From positions 29,822 through 93,821 of the forward strand of contig NZ_AQVE01000016.1 of the NCBI RefSeq assembly GCF_000371925.1: a stretch of 64,000 nt of DNA, given 5' to 3'. Below, piece by piece: positions 11,468 through 20,116 of this stretch (position 1 is its first letter; every line of letters starts with the position of its first letter). The notes under the pieces were generated by a model, which was not told the DNA's origin, did no database searches, and saw only the letters and a list, made by a program, of their open reading frames with translations. Both the position numbers and the translations under genes were made by a program. The stretch comes from Thiolinea disciformis DSM 14473 (lineage in GTDB: Bacteria > Pseudomonadota > Gammaproteobacteria > Thiotrichales > Thiotrichaceae).

Positions 11468-11578
11468 CGCGAAAAAATCCTGTTTGTGGCTTATTGTTAT
11501 ATTTAACCCGAGGATAGCAAAAACAGGATGTTGGTACGAATTCTGCCGACCAGTTGCGTTAGATTACCGTTTATCGGA

Positions 11579-14050
11579 TTAGCTCTTTAATAATACCGCT
11601 GGCGGAACCCCTAACAGTCCACGTAAATTGCCATAGGCCGCACTCGCTACCAATAAAGCCCCTATGAAAAACCCAGCCAACACTAGCCATAGATTCAGAT
11701 TCCACTCCAATTCAAACAAGTAACTGCCCACTACATTACTGGTTAAGACAGTAAACAGTCCCGCCAAACTACCGGCAATCGCTCCTAGCAGGACAAATTC
11801 CGTAATAATACGTTTGCGTAAGACCAGCCGCCCCGCGCCTAACGACTTCAAGACTGCAATCTCACGCCGCCGTTCGGCTTTTTGTGATTGCAAAGCAGCC
11901 AATAAAACCAAAATGCCCGTGACTAAGGTGAAGCTAAAAATACCTTGTACGGAAAAACTCACTTGCTCAATTAAATTGCGCACTTGTTTGGCAATCGCAC
12001 TGGTATCAATTGCCGTAATCGAAGGATAGCGACGAATTAATTCAGGAATCGCTTTAGCTTGGGCAGCGGGTACATATACGCTGGTAATAAAAGTACGTGG
12101 TTTATCGTCTAAGGCGTGGGGAGCTGCGGTGACAAAGAAATTCGGTTGCATACTATCCCAGCTTACTGAGCGTACACTGGTAATTTTTTCGGTGAAGCGC
12201 TGGCCTGCAATATCAAACGTAAGGGTATCACCCAAACCAAACCCTAAGTCCTTGCCAATCTCCTGCTCAATCGAAAAGCCGGAGCGTGATTGAGCATCAA
12301 ACCATTTGCCTTCCAGAATTTTATTACTACTCGGCAATACAGCAAAAGAAGAAAGATTAAATTCACGTCTCGCCAAACGTTGCGCACGCTCAGCGCCTAA
12401 TTGATCGGGATCCAGCGGTTTACCGTTTATTTCCACCAAACGCCCGCGAATCATCGGAAACAACTCGCCTTTGAGTTGATTTTGCTTGAAAAATTCTTGT
12501 ACAGCCTCCACTTCCTGCGGCTGAATATTAATCATAAAATAATTGGGTGCATCGGCGGGCAAAGAGGCTTGCCAACGCCCCACTAAATCAGTCCGCAATG
12601 CAGTGAGCAAAAGTAAAGCAAATAAGCCCATGGCAAATACCACAACCAATAAACTTGAACGACGCGCCTGACGCAGTACACTTAAGCCATTAAAACGCGG
12701 TTTGGCGCTCAGCTTGATCAAGCTAGTTAAGATCAAGCGAGTGCTAAGCCAAAAAATCAGAATCGCTGCTAATAGGCCGAGCAATAACCAAACCGCTAAG
12801 ACTAATTCACCCGCCTGTAACCACAGTAATAGAAAAATAGCTGGCAAGATGCTTAAGGCCATCAAACCCGCTACAGGATTATTCATAGGGACATCGCCTT
12901 GCAAGATACGCACAGGCGCTTGGCTAACCAGATTTAATAAATACGGGATTGCAAAGCCTGCTACCATAATTGTTGCGGTCAAAATGGCTGTTAATGCCGG
13001 TGCTAACGTGGGTGCAGGCAATTCCAAATTAATGATATTCGCAAGCCAATTCGCTAAGAAAAATTGCAGGCCAAATCCCAGTACTGCTCCTAAGCAACCC
13101 GCCAAGAGCGCTAGTGCCAAAACATTCAATAAGTAATCCCACAAAATACGCTTACGTGGTAAACCGATCGCCTTTAAGACTGCCACGGCGCGTGTTTCAT
13201 GCTTGATTAAGCTAGCGGCTGCTAAAGCAATAGCAGCGCCTGCCAATACCACACTCAATAAAGCCGCCAAACCTAAGAAGCGTCCTGCTCGTTCCAAGGC
13301 TTGTCTTACAGGTCGTGCCCCATCCTCCAAGGAACGAATGCGTTCAGTGGGTTGCAGACGATTAGCTATGCTAGTGCGAAATTGACGAATGGCACTCGGA
13401 CTTCCTGCAAATAACAAGCTATATTCCGCGCGGCTGGCTGGAGATAATAGTTGTGTACTGTCTAAATCTTCCAATGGCATTAAGACATTGGCAGCAAGCT
13501 GAAATGGATTAGCCGCTTCGGCAGGATCTTTAATTAAGACATAATTTAAGCGAAAGCTTTTTTCGCCTATTTGCACGTCGGTATTTGGCTGAATTTGTAG
13601 CTCATTCAATAAACGGGCTTCAGCCCAGACTTCACCGGAGTTTAAGCGATTAGCCTCCAGTGTTTCTCCCGTGACGCCGAGTGTATTACTTAATTCAATT
13701 GCCCCTTGGAGCGGATAATTGGCGGAAATAGCCTTAATTTGCGCCAATTGCAGGCGTTCGCCCACCATCACCATACTATTCAATTTCACTGTGCGTGCTA
13801 CCTTAATCCCGAGCGTCTCTGCCTGCGCTACATATTCTTCAGACAAAGGACGAGCGGAATTGAGTACTAAATCACCGCCTAGCAATTGGCTTGCTTGGCG
13901 CTGCATCGCTTGATCAACACGATTGGTAAAAAACCCCACTGAAGCAACTGCCATGGCAGAAACCAGTAAAGCGAGGAAAAGCAAACGCATTTCTGGTAAA
14001 CGCCAACGGCGCTGCCATTGCGTTAGAGCCACTTGCCAAAAGGAACTCAT
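11579..14050 (-). CDS. ABC transporter permease, FtsX/MacB type (YbbP-like)
   Basis: This 823-residue inner-membrane protein has the layout of YbbP-type permeases: one N-terminal helix (about 23-45), a large periplasmic region, a bundle of three to four helices with the FtsX signature (HETRAVAVLKAIGLPRKRIL), further helices in the middle, a second periplasmic region, and a C-terminal FtsX repeat (RREIAVLKSLGAGRLVLRKR). The repeated EIAVLK/AVAVLK sequence is the part that contacts the ATPase. The start ATG overlaps the stop of the upstream ATPase gene by 4 nt (ATGA), so the two are translationally coupled. Such transporters usually handle lipids, lipoproteins or envelope-stress substrates; the substrate cannot be read here. 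Confidence 0.9.
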   Translation of the reverse strand: MSSFWQVALTQWQRRWRLPEMRLLFLALLVSAMAVASVGFFTNRVDQAMQRQASQLLGGDLVLNSARPLSEEYVAQAETLGIKVARTVKLNSMVMVGERLQLAQIKAISANYPLQGAIELSNTLGVTGETLEANRLNSGEVWAEARLLNELQIQPNTDVQIGEKSFRLNYVLIKDPAEAANPFQLAANVLMPLEDLDSTQLLSPASRAEYSLLFAGSPSAIRQFRTSIANRLQPTERIRSLEDGARPVRQALERAGRFLGLAALLSVVLAGAAIALAAASLIKHETRAVAVLKAIGLPRKRILWDYLLNVLALALLAGCLGAVLGFGLQFFLANWLANIINLELPAPTLAPALTAILTATIMVAGFAIPYLLNLVSQAPVRILQGDVPMNNPVAGLMALSILPAIFLLLWLQAGELVLAVWLLLGLLAAILIFWLSTRLILTSLIKLSAKPRFNGLSVLRQARRSSLLVVVFAMGLFALLLLTALRTDLVGRWQASLPADAPNYFMINIQPQEVEAVQEFFKQNQLKGELFPMIRGRLVEINGKPLDPDQLGAERAQRLARREFNLSSFAVLPSSNKILEGKWFDAQSRSGFSIEQEIGKDLGFGLGDTLTFDIAGQRFTEKITSVRSVSWDSMQPNFFVTAAPHALDDKPRTFITSVYVPAAQAKAIPELIRRYPSITAIDTSAIAKQVRNLIEQVSFSVQGIFSFTLVTGILVLLAALQSQKAERRREIAVLKSLGAGRLVLRKRIITEFVLLGAIAGSLAGLFTVLTSNVVGSYLFELEWNLNLWLVLAGFFIGALLVASAAYGNLRGLLGVPPAVLLKS

Positions 14051-14745
14051 GGACTCACTCTCCCCGTTTGCAACTTACCCTCCACCAGCTTGTACCAATG
14101 CTGGCATTGAGCCGCTAAACTTTCGTCATGTGTAACCAAGACCAAAGTCGTTTGGTAATCACGCTGCAAACGAAATAATAATTCAGCAACCTCATGACCA
14201 GTAGCACGATCTAAATTACCGGTAGGCTCATCCGCAAACAGCAGTTGTGGCTTCGTCACAAAAGCCCGAGCCAAAGCGACTCGCTGTTGTTCACCACCGG
14301 ATAACTTACTGACCCATTGTTCAGCACGTGCTGCTAAACCCACTTGATTTAAAGCATCCAGCGCCATGCTACGAGCCTTGGCGGTGGCATTACCAAGCTC
14401 CAGTGGCAACATGACATTTTCAGCCGCCGTTAAATAATCGAGCAGATGGAAAGACTGAAACACAAAGCCCACTTTGCCTAAACGTACTGCCGCGCGTTGA
14501 TCCTCATCTAAGCTTTCAATGCTATCTCCAAATAGCTCGATTTTCCCTGCTGATGGGATATCCAAACCCGCTAATAAAGCCAATAAAGTACTTTTGCCTG
14601 AGCCTGAGCTGCCGGTAATTGCGACCGAATCACCGGCTTGAATGGTGAGATTAACATCGTCCAGTATGACCAATTCGCTACCGGCTTGAGCGCCGGTGGC
14701 TGGAACGATTTTTCTTAAATTTTGTACAGCAATAACAGCAGCCAT
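14047..14745 (-). CDS. ABC transporter ATP-binding protein (YbbA/LolD type)
   Basis: This is the ATPase of the exporter formed with the downstream FtsX-type permease. It has Walker A (GSSGSGKST), Q-loop ([14 protein letters not shown]), the ABC signature ([14 protein letters not shown]), Walker B ([12 protein letters not shown]) and the H-loop ([10 protein letters not shown]). The open frame extends to 14859, but the ATG at 14745 has AGGA just upstream and begins at the conserved family N-terminus ([14 protein letters not shown]), so 14745 is the better start, giving about 232 residues. Its last codons overlap the permease ATG. A divergent GntR regulator lies 208 bp upstream and may share the control region. 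Confidence 0.93.
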   Translation of the reverse strand: MAAVIAVQNLRKIVPATGAQAGSELVILDDVNLTIQAGDSVAITGSSGSGKSTLLALLAGLDIPSAGKIELFGDSIESLDEDQRAAVRLGKVGFVFQSFHLLDYLTAAENVMLPLELGNATAKARSMALDALNQVGLAARAEQWVSKLSGGEQQRVALARAFVTKPQLLFADEPTGNLDRATGHEVAELLFRLQRDYQTTLVLVTHDESLAAQCQHWYKLVEGKLQTGRVSP

Positions 14746-14861
14746 GATCCTAGCACAGTAGTTGACAGAGCAAAGACTATACTCTGCTTGGCAACACTCA
14801 CCTAGTTGCGCTGAACAAATGCAGGGTTTTTCGAAGCTACTATCCTGCCAAACAAGCATAC

Positions 14862-14925
14862 GATGTCAACAATATTGCACTGCACATTTAAAATATCATG
14901 GCTTAGCGCTAAGATTGTCAACATA
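14862..14925. promoter_or_regulatory. Two TGTCAACA repeats, possible GntR operator pair
   Basis: The intergenic region between the ABC ATPase and the GntR gene contains two related boxes, GATGTCAACAAT (14862-14873) and ATTGTCAACAT (14914-14924). They share TGTCAACA in the same orientation and are 52 bp apart, about five helical turns. Each is close to a palindrome of the form ATTGTCnACAAT. FadR-type GntR regulators usually bind such short palindromes near their own promoter. That they are binding sites for the adjacent regulator is inference. Confidence 0.35.
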
Positions 14926-14953
14926 ACATGAATTATAGTTTAGAGGCAGCACC

Positions 14954-15664
14954 ATGATAGCTATTCAAGCCTTACCCCCTTATGAGCCGGTAACGATTGC
15001 AGATCGTTTATTTTTAGATTTACGCCGTGCTATTTTGGAGGGAGAGCTATCCGCTGGCAAAAAAATTAGTGAACCCGAATTAGCCCAACAATATGGGGTC
15101 AGTCGGGGTTCATTACGTGAAGCCATTAGCAAACTAGAAAATTGTAATTTGGTCACACGCAAACCCAATATTGGTGCGCGCATTATTAGCTTTTCCATTG
15201 AGCAATTGATGGAGATTTATCAAATTCGTGAGGCAATGGAGGGGATGGCCGCGCGTTTAGCCGCCCACCAGATGAGTGATGCGGAATTGCAGCATTTACG
15301 TGGTTTGTTAGCATGGCATAAAAATGCGATGGCTCACCCCGAAAAGCACGTCAGCACCGAATATAAACAAGATGCTGATTTAGATTTTCATTTTACGATT
15401 ATTCGCGGTAGCAAAAACGCACGTCTTATTACTATGCTTTGCCAAGATTTATACGATTTGGTGCGCTTTTATCGGTTTCGCTTAAATCCGATTTTCTCCG
15501 AAACGGCGATGCAAGAGCATGAATTAATTGTTCAAGCCATGGAGCGCCGTGATGGGGAAATGGCGGAATTACTGATGCGCCATCATGTCCGAGCGTCGCG
15601 CGACCGTGCACGCAAACGCTTGGAAATGATGAGTGCGGAAGAGCTAGGACAAGCGGCGCATTAA
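14954..15664 (+). CDS. GntR-family regulator (FadR/FCD type), resembles PrpR of methylcitrate operons
   Basis: This 236-residue DNA-binding regulator has an N-terminal winged helix (residues about 15-80: ISEPELAQQYGVSRGSLREA) and a C-terminal FCD ligand-binding domain (about 90-225). The FCD domain has the expected metal/ligand positions (DADLDFHFTIIRGSKNARL, MRHHVRASRDRA). In overall sequence it resembles the GntR-type regulators found beside prpBC methylcitrate-cycle genes in Pseudomonas; that similarity is from memory. No prp genes are in this window, so its target may be elsewhere or may be the divergent ABC exporter. GAGG lies 7 nt before the ATG. Two repeated boxes upstream could be autoregulatory sites. 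Confidence 0.85.
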   Translation: MIAIQALPPYEPVTIADRLFLDLRRAILEGELSAGKKISEPELAQQYGVSRGSLREAISKLENCNLVTRKPNIGARIISFSIEQLMEIYQIREAMEGMAARLAAHQMSDAELQHLRGLLAWHKNAMAHPEKHVSTEYKQDADLDFHFTIIRGSKNARLITMLCQDLYDLVRFYRFRLNPIFSETAMQEHELIVQAMERRDGEMAELLMRHHVRASRDRARKRLEMMSAEELGQAAH

Positions 15665-15673
15665 CGCCTAAAC

Positions 15674-16309
15674 TTACAGGGGTGGCATATCAAAAAATTC
15701 CACCACCCCCGTTTCTAAAGAATATTCCGCACCAACTACTAGCAATTGACGGCTAGCAATCAAGCTTTCCAGAATTTCTGAGCCGTGGCGCGCATGGGTG
15801 GTAGCCATGCGAATATTAGCTCGAACGGCATGGCGCATTAAAGCTTCGTGATCATCCCGCAAAGGCGTTTCCATGAGGGTTGCGACGGCTGGAGCGATAC
15901 GCTCTACTATGGAGCGCTGATGCGAGGAAGGGCTTTGCGCATGATTACGTAGTTCATTGATTGTCGCATTCACTGCACCACATTGGGTATGCCCCATTAT
16001 AACGACTAAGCGCGTGCCATATTGCGTAGCAGCAAATTCAATACTGCCAATCTGAGAGGGAGCAACAATATTCCCTGCTACCCGAATCACAAATAAAGCC
16101 CCTAAGCCTTGGTCAAAAATCAATTCCGCCGGCACCCGTGAATCGGAGCAGCCCATAATAATCGCAAAGGGATTCTGTCCCGCTAATAATGCCATGCGAC
16201 GATGATGGCCTGTTTCGGTAGTATTATTACTTAAATCAGCAACAAAGCGTTGATTTCCTTCGCGTAGACGCGCTAAAGCTTCTTCGGCACTTAAATTGGC
16301 GACAGACAT
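15674..16309 (-). CDS. Beta-class carbonic anhydrase
   Basis: The enzyme interconverts CO2 and bicarbonate. The zinc-site motifs of the beta class are present: CSDSRVP (Cys-x-Asp-x-Arg) and GHTQCGA (His-x2-Cys). The protein has about 211 residues from the ATG at 16309, which has AGGAGA 7-8 nt upstream; the longer frame to 16348 lacks a ribosome site and overlaps pqiC. The gene starts 11 bp after the pqiC stop on the same strand, so it is likely transcribed with the pqi genes, an unusual partner for a membrane-lipid transport operon. The cytoplasmic form is expected since no signal peptide is seen. Confidence 0.92.
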   Translation of the reverse strand: MSVANLSAEEALARLREGNQRFVADLSNNTTETGHHRRMALLAGQNPFAIIMGCSDSRVPAELIFDQGLGALFVIRVAGNIVAPSQIGSIEFAATQYGTRLVVIMGHTQCGAVNATINELRNHAQSPSSHQRSIVERIAPAVATLMETPLRDDHEALMRHAVRANIRMATTHARHGSEILESLIASRQLLVVGAEYSLETGVVEFFDMPPL

Positions 16310-16320
16310 AAACACTCTCC

Positions 16321-16902
16321 TTATGGTTTCGGCAATGCAGATACCCACAGATCAACTAACTGCCCGATTAAGGCATTTTGGGCTTTTACAATATCTCCAA
16401 CAGTATCACCTTCTACCTTGCGCACCAAATCTACTGTCCCTGCCTCCACCAATTTATCCGATGCTCCCCGCAATAATTGCCAACGCCCCTTTAAATAAGC
16501 CTTATCATTCAGGGCTCCATCAAATTGACTCACTTGCAGTGAAAATTCATATTGAGGGGTTTGCTCCAACTCCCAAGGCGCAGTTTGAATCCGTGTCGCA
16601 GGCAAACGAACTTGCAATTGCTGTACCAAAGCATTCGTTAACTCATCACGCAAATCCCCGCCCCATTGATACGTATCCGAGACATCGACTTGATACCCTT
16701 GTTTACGCAACACCATTTGGCTACGTTTCAACAAATCCGGTATTTGGACACGACTAATCCCGACACTTTTAATATGTTGCTTATTGGCTACTGGCTTAGC
16801 AACTTCGGTGGAACTCAAAGTGTAATAAGCGGTTTTGGGGCTACCGCCTGCACAAGCCACCAAACTCCCCACTAGCCATAAGATAAGCACACGGTACCGC
16901 AT
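16321..16902 (-). CDS. pqiC: PqiC-type outer-membrane lipoprotein
   Basis: A 193-residue lipoprotein of the PqiC family (ABC-type transport auxiliary lipoprotein, formerly DUF330). It begins with a lipoprotein signal peptide ending in the lipobox LVAC, so the mature protein should start at the cysteine and be lipid-anchored to the outer membrane. Family members dock the PqiB MCE needle to the outer membrane for phospholipid or hydrophobic compound transport. YYTLSS after the lipobox and the RDELTNALVQQL segment are family-typical. The gene follows pqiB by 2 bp, so the genes form one operon (pqiA-pqiA-pqiB-pqiC). Confidence 0.85.
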   Translation of the reverse strand: MRYRVLILWLVGSLVACAGGSPKTAYYTLSSTEVAKPVANKQHIKSVGISRVQIPDLLKRSQMVLRKQGYQVDVSDTYQWGGDLRDELTNALVQQLQVRLPATRIQTAPWELEQTPQYEFSLQVSQFDGALNDKAYLKGRWQLLRGASDKLVEAGTVDLVRKVEGDTVGDIVKAQNALIGQLVDLWVSALPKP

Positions 16903-16904
16903 TA

Positions 16905-18764
16905 TTACTCCTGTCGCCCACGAAGTAATGACTCCGGCTGACGCTGCAAGCTTTCTGCTAAAGTACGCACCGCACGTGACATTGCCGTTAATTCGTCAAG
17001 CATTTCCGTTAATTGATATTGAGTAGGGGAATTTTTTGCCATCACCCGATCTAAGTGACCCAAAGAACCCTGTAAGCGTTGCAAGGTTTTATTCAACTCG
17101 ACACTACTCGCCGAAATATCACGCCCTGTTGGCGCCCAACTATTGGTTAAGGTCTGAATCGACTTTTCAGTAGTAGCGGACAATTGACTAAAATTATTCG
17201 ACATCTGCCCCACATTCCCTGTCAGACTATTCAAAGAACGTGTAAAACTGTTGCTAGCTTGATTCATATCTTTGCTGAAATTTGGCAAGGTTTGCGCGTT
17301 CACCGTTTGCATCACGCGGCGTGCATCGGCTAACGCGGCTTGCGCCTCCTGCATAGTGGTTTGCGTTTCGACTAATAAGCTATTTGCATTCTTGACTACC
17401 TTTTTGACCTCATCACTGTCCACTAATTGACGAATGCTCGCCGTGGTACGCTGTAAATCTTGCGCCACTTGATTCGCAGTATTCATTAAATCTTGTAGGC
17501 TGGGCTGAGACACGGTGGGAAACACATCATAAAACTGACCACGCGCAATTTTAATATGTTCATCAGGCTCGGAAAAATCCAAATCAACAAACACTTGTCC
17601 TGTTAAGAAATTGCCACTTTGCAATTTGGCACGCATTCCCTTAGCTACCAAGTTTTCCATCAAAGCCGGCGCTAGGTCTAAACTAATGGATTCTGAGAAA
17701 CGCTGGGGTTCTACCGAAATCAAGACTGGAATACGCAAATCTTGGGTGCTTTTATCCATCAGTAAGCTGACTTTTTCGACCTGACCGACCCGAATCCCTT
17801 TATATTCCACAGGCGCTTTTTCCACGAGACCGCGCACGCTATTGTTGAAATACAAGGTGTAATACAAGCGATCTTGATAACGTTTAGTACGGCTACTGGC
17901 ATAAGAAGGAAATAAATCAAACAAAGTGCCTGGAGGACTCACGGTTTTATCGGTTTGATCCGCTGGTGTATCAAACGCAATACCGCCAGAAATCAACGTG
18001 GTAAGCGATTCCATACGCAATTCCGCACCAGTGGTTCCCATTTTGAAATCAAAGCCACTCACATTCCAGAATAAAGTACCCGAATTGATATAACGGTAAT
18101 AAGGTTCATCAATAAATATCCCTATATCAACCTTATCGCCCTCAGTTTTAAGTTTATAATCAATCACTTCACCTACTTGTAATTGTTTATAAAAAATCGG
18201 TGTCCCAATATCCAGTGATCCCATGGTATCGGTAACAAGCTTATATTCGCGCCCAGCGCGCGCAGGGCGTGTTGGTGGCGGCCCTTCCAAGGCTTGATAA
18301 CACGCTAAAGGGTCTTGCGTTGGTGTGCCTGTAGTTTCTTCTTCTTGCGCGGGAATCATCCCCACATAACTACCAGAGAAAAGTGTGCCCAAACCAGAAA
18401 TTTCAGTGCCTTTAATCCGTGGGCGAACTACCCAAAATTTAGCACTACATTTCAGGGCATTGCTGATTTCTTTATTGAGCGCCAACTCGACTAAAGGCTG
18501 TAGGTTTTCATCCAAAGTCACCCGCTCAACCTTCCCCACAGTCACCGCTTTATAGCGTACTCGCGTACTACCGGGCTCAATATTTTCTGCACTCGGAAAG
18601 CGCACCACAATAGTATCACCACGGTTATACCAATAGGTCGCTAGCAGCCATAAACCAATCAACGCCGCTGCCAGCGGAATTAACCACACCGGTGAAGGCC
18701 AACGTTGACGCTTAACCCGCACCTCAGGCAAGCTAGCCATATCCAGTAAATGATTATTATCCAT
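16905..18764 (-). CDS. pqiB: PqiB-type MCE protein (intermembrane transport)
   Basis: This 619-residue protein has one N-terminal membrane helix (about 24-44), three MCE domains (VRFPSAENIEPGSTRVRYKA; the following LDIGTPIFYKQLQVGEVIDY-type region; and VEYKGIRVGQVEKV), and a long C-terminal helical part (about 430-610) rich in Gln/Asn/Ser. PqiB hexamers form a periplasm-spanning tube linking the inner membrane to PqiC. The start overlaps the end of the second pqiA gene by 8 nt, showing coupling. It is longer than the E. coli protein, mainly in the C-terminal helix. Function in lipid or hydrophobic compound transport is by family knowledge. Confidence 0.9.
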   Translation of the reverse strand: MDNNHLLDMASLPEVRVKRQRWPSPVWLIPLAAALIGLWLLATYWYNRGDTIVVRFPSAENIEPGSTRVRYKAVTVGKVERVTLDENLQPLVELALNKEISNALKCSAKFWVVRPRIKGTEISGLGTLFSGSYVGMIPAQEEETTGTPTQDPLACYQALEGPPPTRPARAGREYKLVTDTMGSLDIGTPIFYKQLQVGEVIDYKLKTEGDKVDIGIFIDEPYYRYINSGTLFWNVSGFDFKMGTTGAELRMESLTTLISGGIAFDTPADQTDKTVSPPGTLFDLFPSYASSRTKRYQDRLYYTLYFNNSVRGLVEKAPVEYKGIRVGQVEKVSLLMDKSTQDLRIPVLISVEPQRFSESISLDLAPALMENLVAKGMRAKLQSGNFLTGQVFVDLDFSEPDEHIKIARGQFYDVFPTVSQPSLQDLMNTANQVAQDLQRTTASIRQLVDSDEVKKVVKNANSLLVETQTTMQEAQAALADARRVMQTVNAQTLPNFSKDMNQASNSFTRSLNSLTGNVGQMSNNFSQLSATTEKSIQTLTNSWAPTGRDISASSVELNKTLQRLQGSLGHLDRVMAKNSPTQYQLTEMLDELTAMSRAVRTLAESLQRQPESLLRGRQE

Positions 18765-19407
18765 CGATCACATTCGCACCGGGGATAGGCTGCGCTTCCC
18801 AAATGAGGCGCTTATCTAAACTATGTGCAGCAAACATGGTTAGAACCACCACCGCTGCAAAAGAAAACGTGCCAATATTGGCTTGAACCTGCGCAATATT
18901 ACCGAATTGCACTAAACCGGTAAGCACCGCCACCACAAAGACATCCACCATAGACCAACGTCCAATATATTCGGTAAAACGATATAACTTAATACGATCC
19001 AAAGGCCGCCACGTTGACTGACGCTGGATAGTGATCAGTAAAAAACCGAGTGCAATCAGCTTTAAAATCGGCACTACAATACTCGCGACAAATACTAATA
19101 AGGCCAAAGGCCATTGGCCTGCCTCTGCTAAATGAAAAACTCCCCCAATAATCGTATCAGGCTGGCCTTTACCGAGAAAATAGACGCTCATCACGGGGAG
19201 TAAATTAGCAGGGACGTATAAAATGGCCGCCGCAATCAGCAAAGCCCATGTCACTTCTACACTACGTTTTGAGCCTTGATGAATCCCATGCTGGCAGCGG
19301 GGGCAATGTAATTTATCGTGTGCCGCAAGCTGAGCGGGGGCTTTGCTTAGGCAACCGCAGATACGGCACAATACGGTATTAGACTGATTCATCATTCTTG
19401 CCATCAC
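18757..19407 (-). CDS. pqiA: PqiA-type membrane protein, second half
   Basis: This 216-residue protein corresponds to one half of PqiA, the inner-membrane partner of PqiB. It has an N-terminal zinc-ribbon-like group (CRICGCLSKAPAQ followed by LHCPRCQHGIHQ) and four membrane helices. The start is uncertain: a GTG at 19407 or the ATGs at 19404, 19395 and 19392, none with a clear ribosome site. All overlap the end of the upstream pqiA gene, so translation is probably coupled. In E. coli the two halves are fused into one protein; here, as in some other proteobacteria, they are separate overlapping genes. Confidence 0.87.
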   Translation of the reverse strand: MMARMMNQSNTVLCRICGCLSKAPAQLAAHDKLHCPRCQHGIHQGSKRSVEVTWALLIAAAILYVPANLLPVMSVYFLGKGQPDTIIGGVFHLAEAGQWPLALLVFVASIVVPILKLIALGFLLITIQRQSTWRPLDRIKLYRFTEYIGRWSMVDVFVVAVLTGLVQFGNIAQVQANIGTFSFAAVVVLTMFAAHSLDKRLIWEAQPIPGANVIDG

Positions 19408-20041
19408 AGCGCTTTAACTGACTCCATACGCTAAAGTCATCTAACGTAGCGCTAGTGACTGCCATGGTTAGAATCAGAAAAGCAAACGACCATAGTGCAG
19501 GGCCTACAATCAAAGTAGCCATTTCGCCCAGTTTGACCACAGACACCAACATGCCCAACATAAAAACCTCAAGCATCCCCCAAGGTTTTAGCTCATGAAT
19601 CCAGCGGAATAAAAAAATGGCCGGTTCAGGCGGCCAATGCCTCTGTAAGCTAAGCAAAATCCAAAGCTGAGACAACAATTCAAATAAAGGAAAAATCACA
19701 ATAGTCAACAGCAATAACACGGCTAAAACAGGATAACCCTGCTGCCAAAAGGCCACACCTGCACCAATCAAGGTAATTTCTTGCATCAAACCGCGCGCTG
19801 ATAAGCCTAATAGCGGAAAAGCATTGGACAAGATAAACAAAATCAATCCGGTCAAGGTCAAGGCAAGCGCCATTTGCACCATATGGGGGCGATTACGATA
19901 CAAGACGGCTTCACAACGCTGACAAAGCGCTATTTCCCCTACGGCAATCGGGCGGTAATCATGTGCTAAACCACAATCTGTACAAGTTACATAGCTTGGC
20001 GACTGTGTCTGAGCCCTCGTTATTGGTTCTAATTCAGTCAT
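19379..20041 (-). CDS. pqiA: PqiA-type membrane protein, first half
   Basis: First gene of the pqi operon. The product has a zinc-ribbon-like N-terminus (CTDCGLAHDYRP, then CQRCEAVLYRN) and four membrane helices with the PqiA pattern (RWIHELKPWGMLEVFMLGML). The frame can begin at TTG 20059 or ATG 20041; the ATG is chosen because it gives the usual N-terminus, though no good ribosome site is seen for either. It overlaps the second half by 29 nt. No promoter is evident in the short gap to the terminator of the preceding gene. Confidence 0.85.
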   Translation of the reverse strand: MTELEPITRAQTQSPSYVTCTDCGLAHDYRPIAVGEIALCQRCEAVLYRNRPHMVQMALALTLTGLILFILSNAFPLLGLSARGLMQEITLIGAGVAFWQQGYPVLAVLLLLTIVIFPLFELLSQLWILLSLQRHWPPEPAIFLFRWIHELKPWGMLEVFMLGMLVSVVKLGEMATLIVGPALWSFAFLILTMAVTSATLDDFSVWSQLKRCDGKNDESV

Positions 20042-20057
20042 ACACGCATCAAACCAC

Positions 20058-20084
20058 AAAAAAAAGGAGAATGCAGCATTCTCC
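20058..20084 (-). terminator. Rho-independent terminator of the beta-barrel gene
   Basis: On the minus strand GGAGAATGC (20076-20084, read in reverse) and GCATTCTCC (20066-20074) form a 9-bp stem that is directly followed by eight to nine T residues. It lies about 30 bp after the stop of the outer-membrane protein gene and just before the pqiA start, separating the two transcription units. Confidence 0.85.
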
Positions 20085-20116
20085 CTTTCTTTATAGCATT
20101 AACCTAGAACGTCAAA

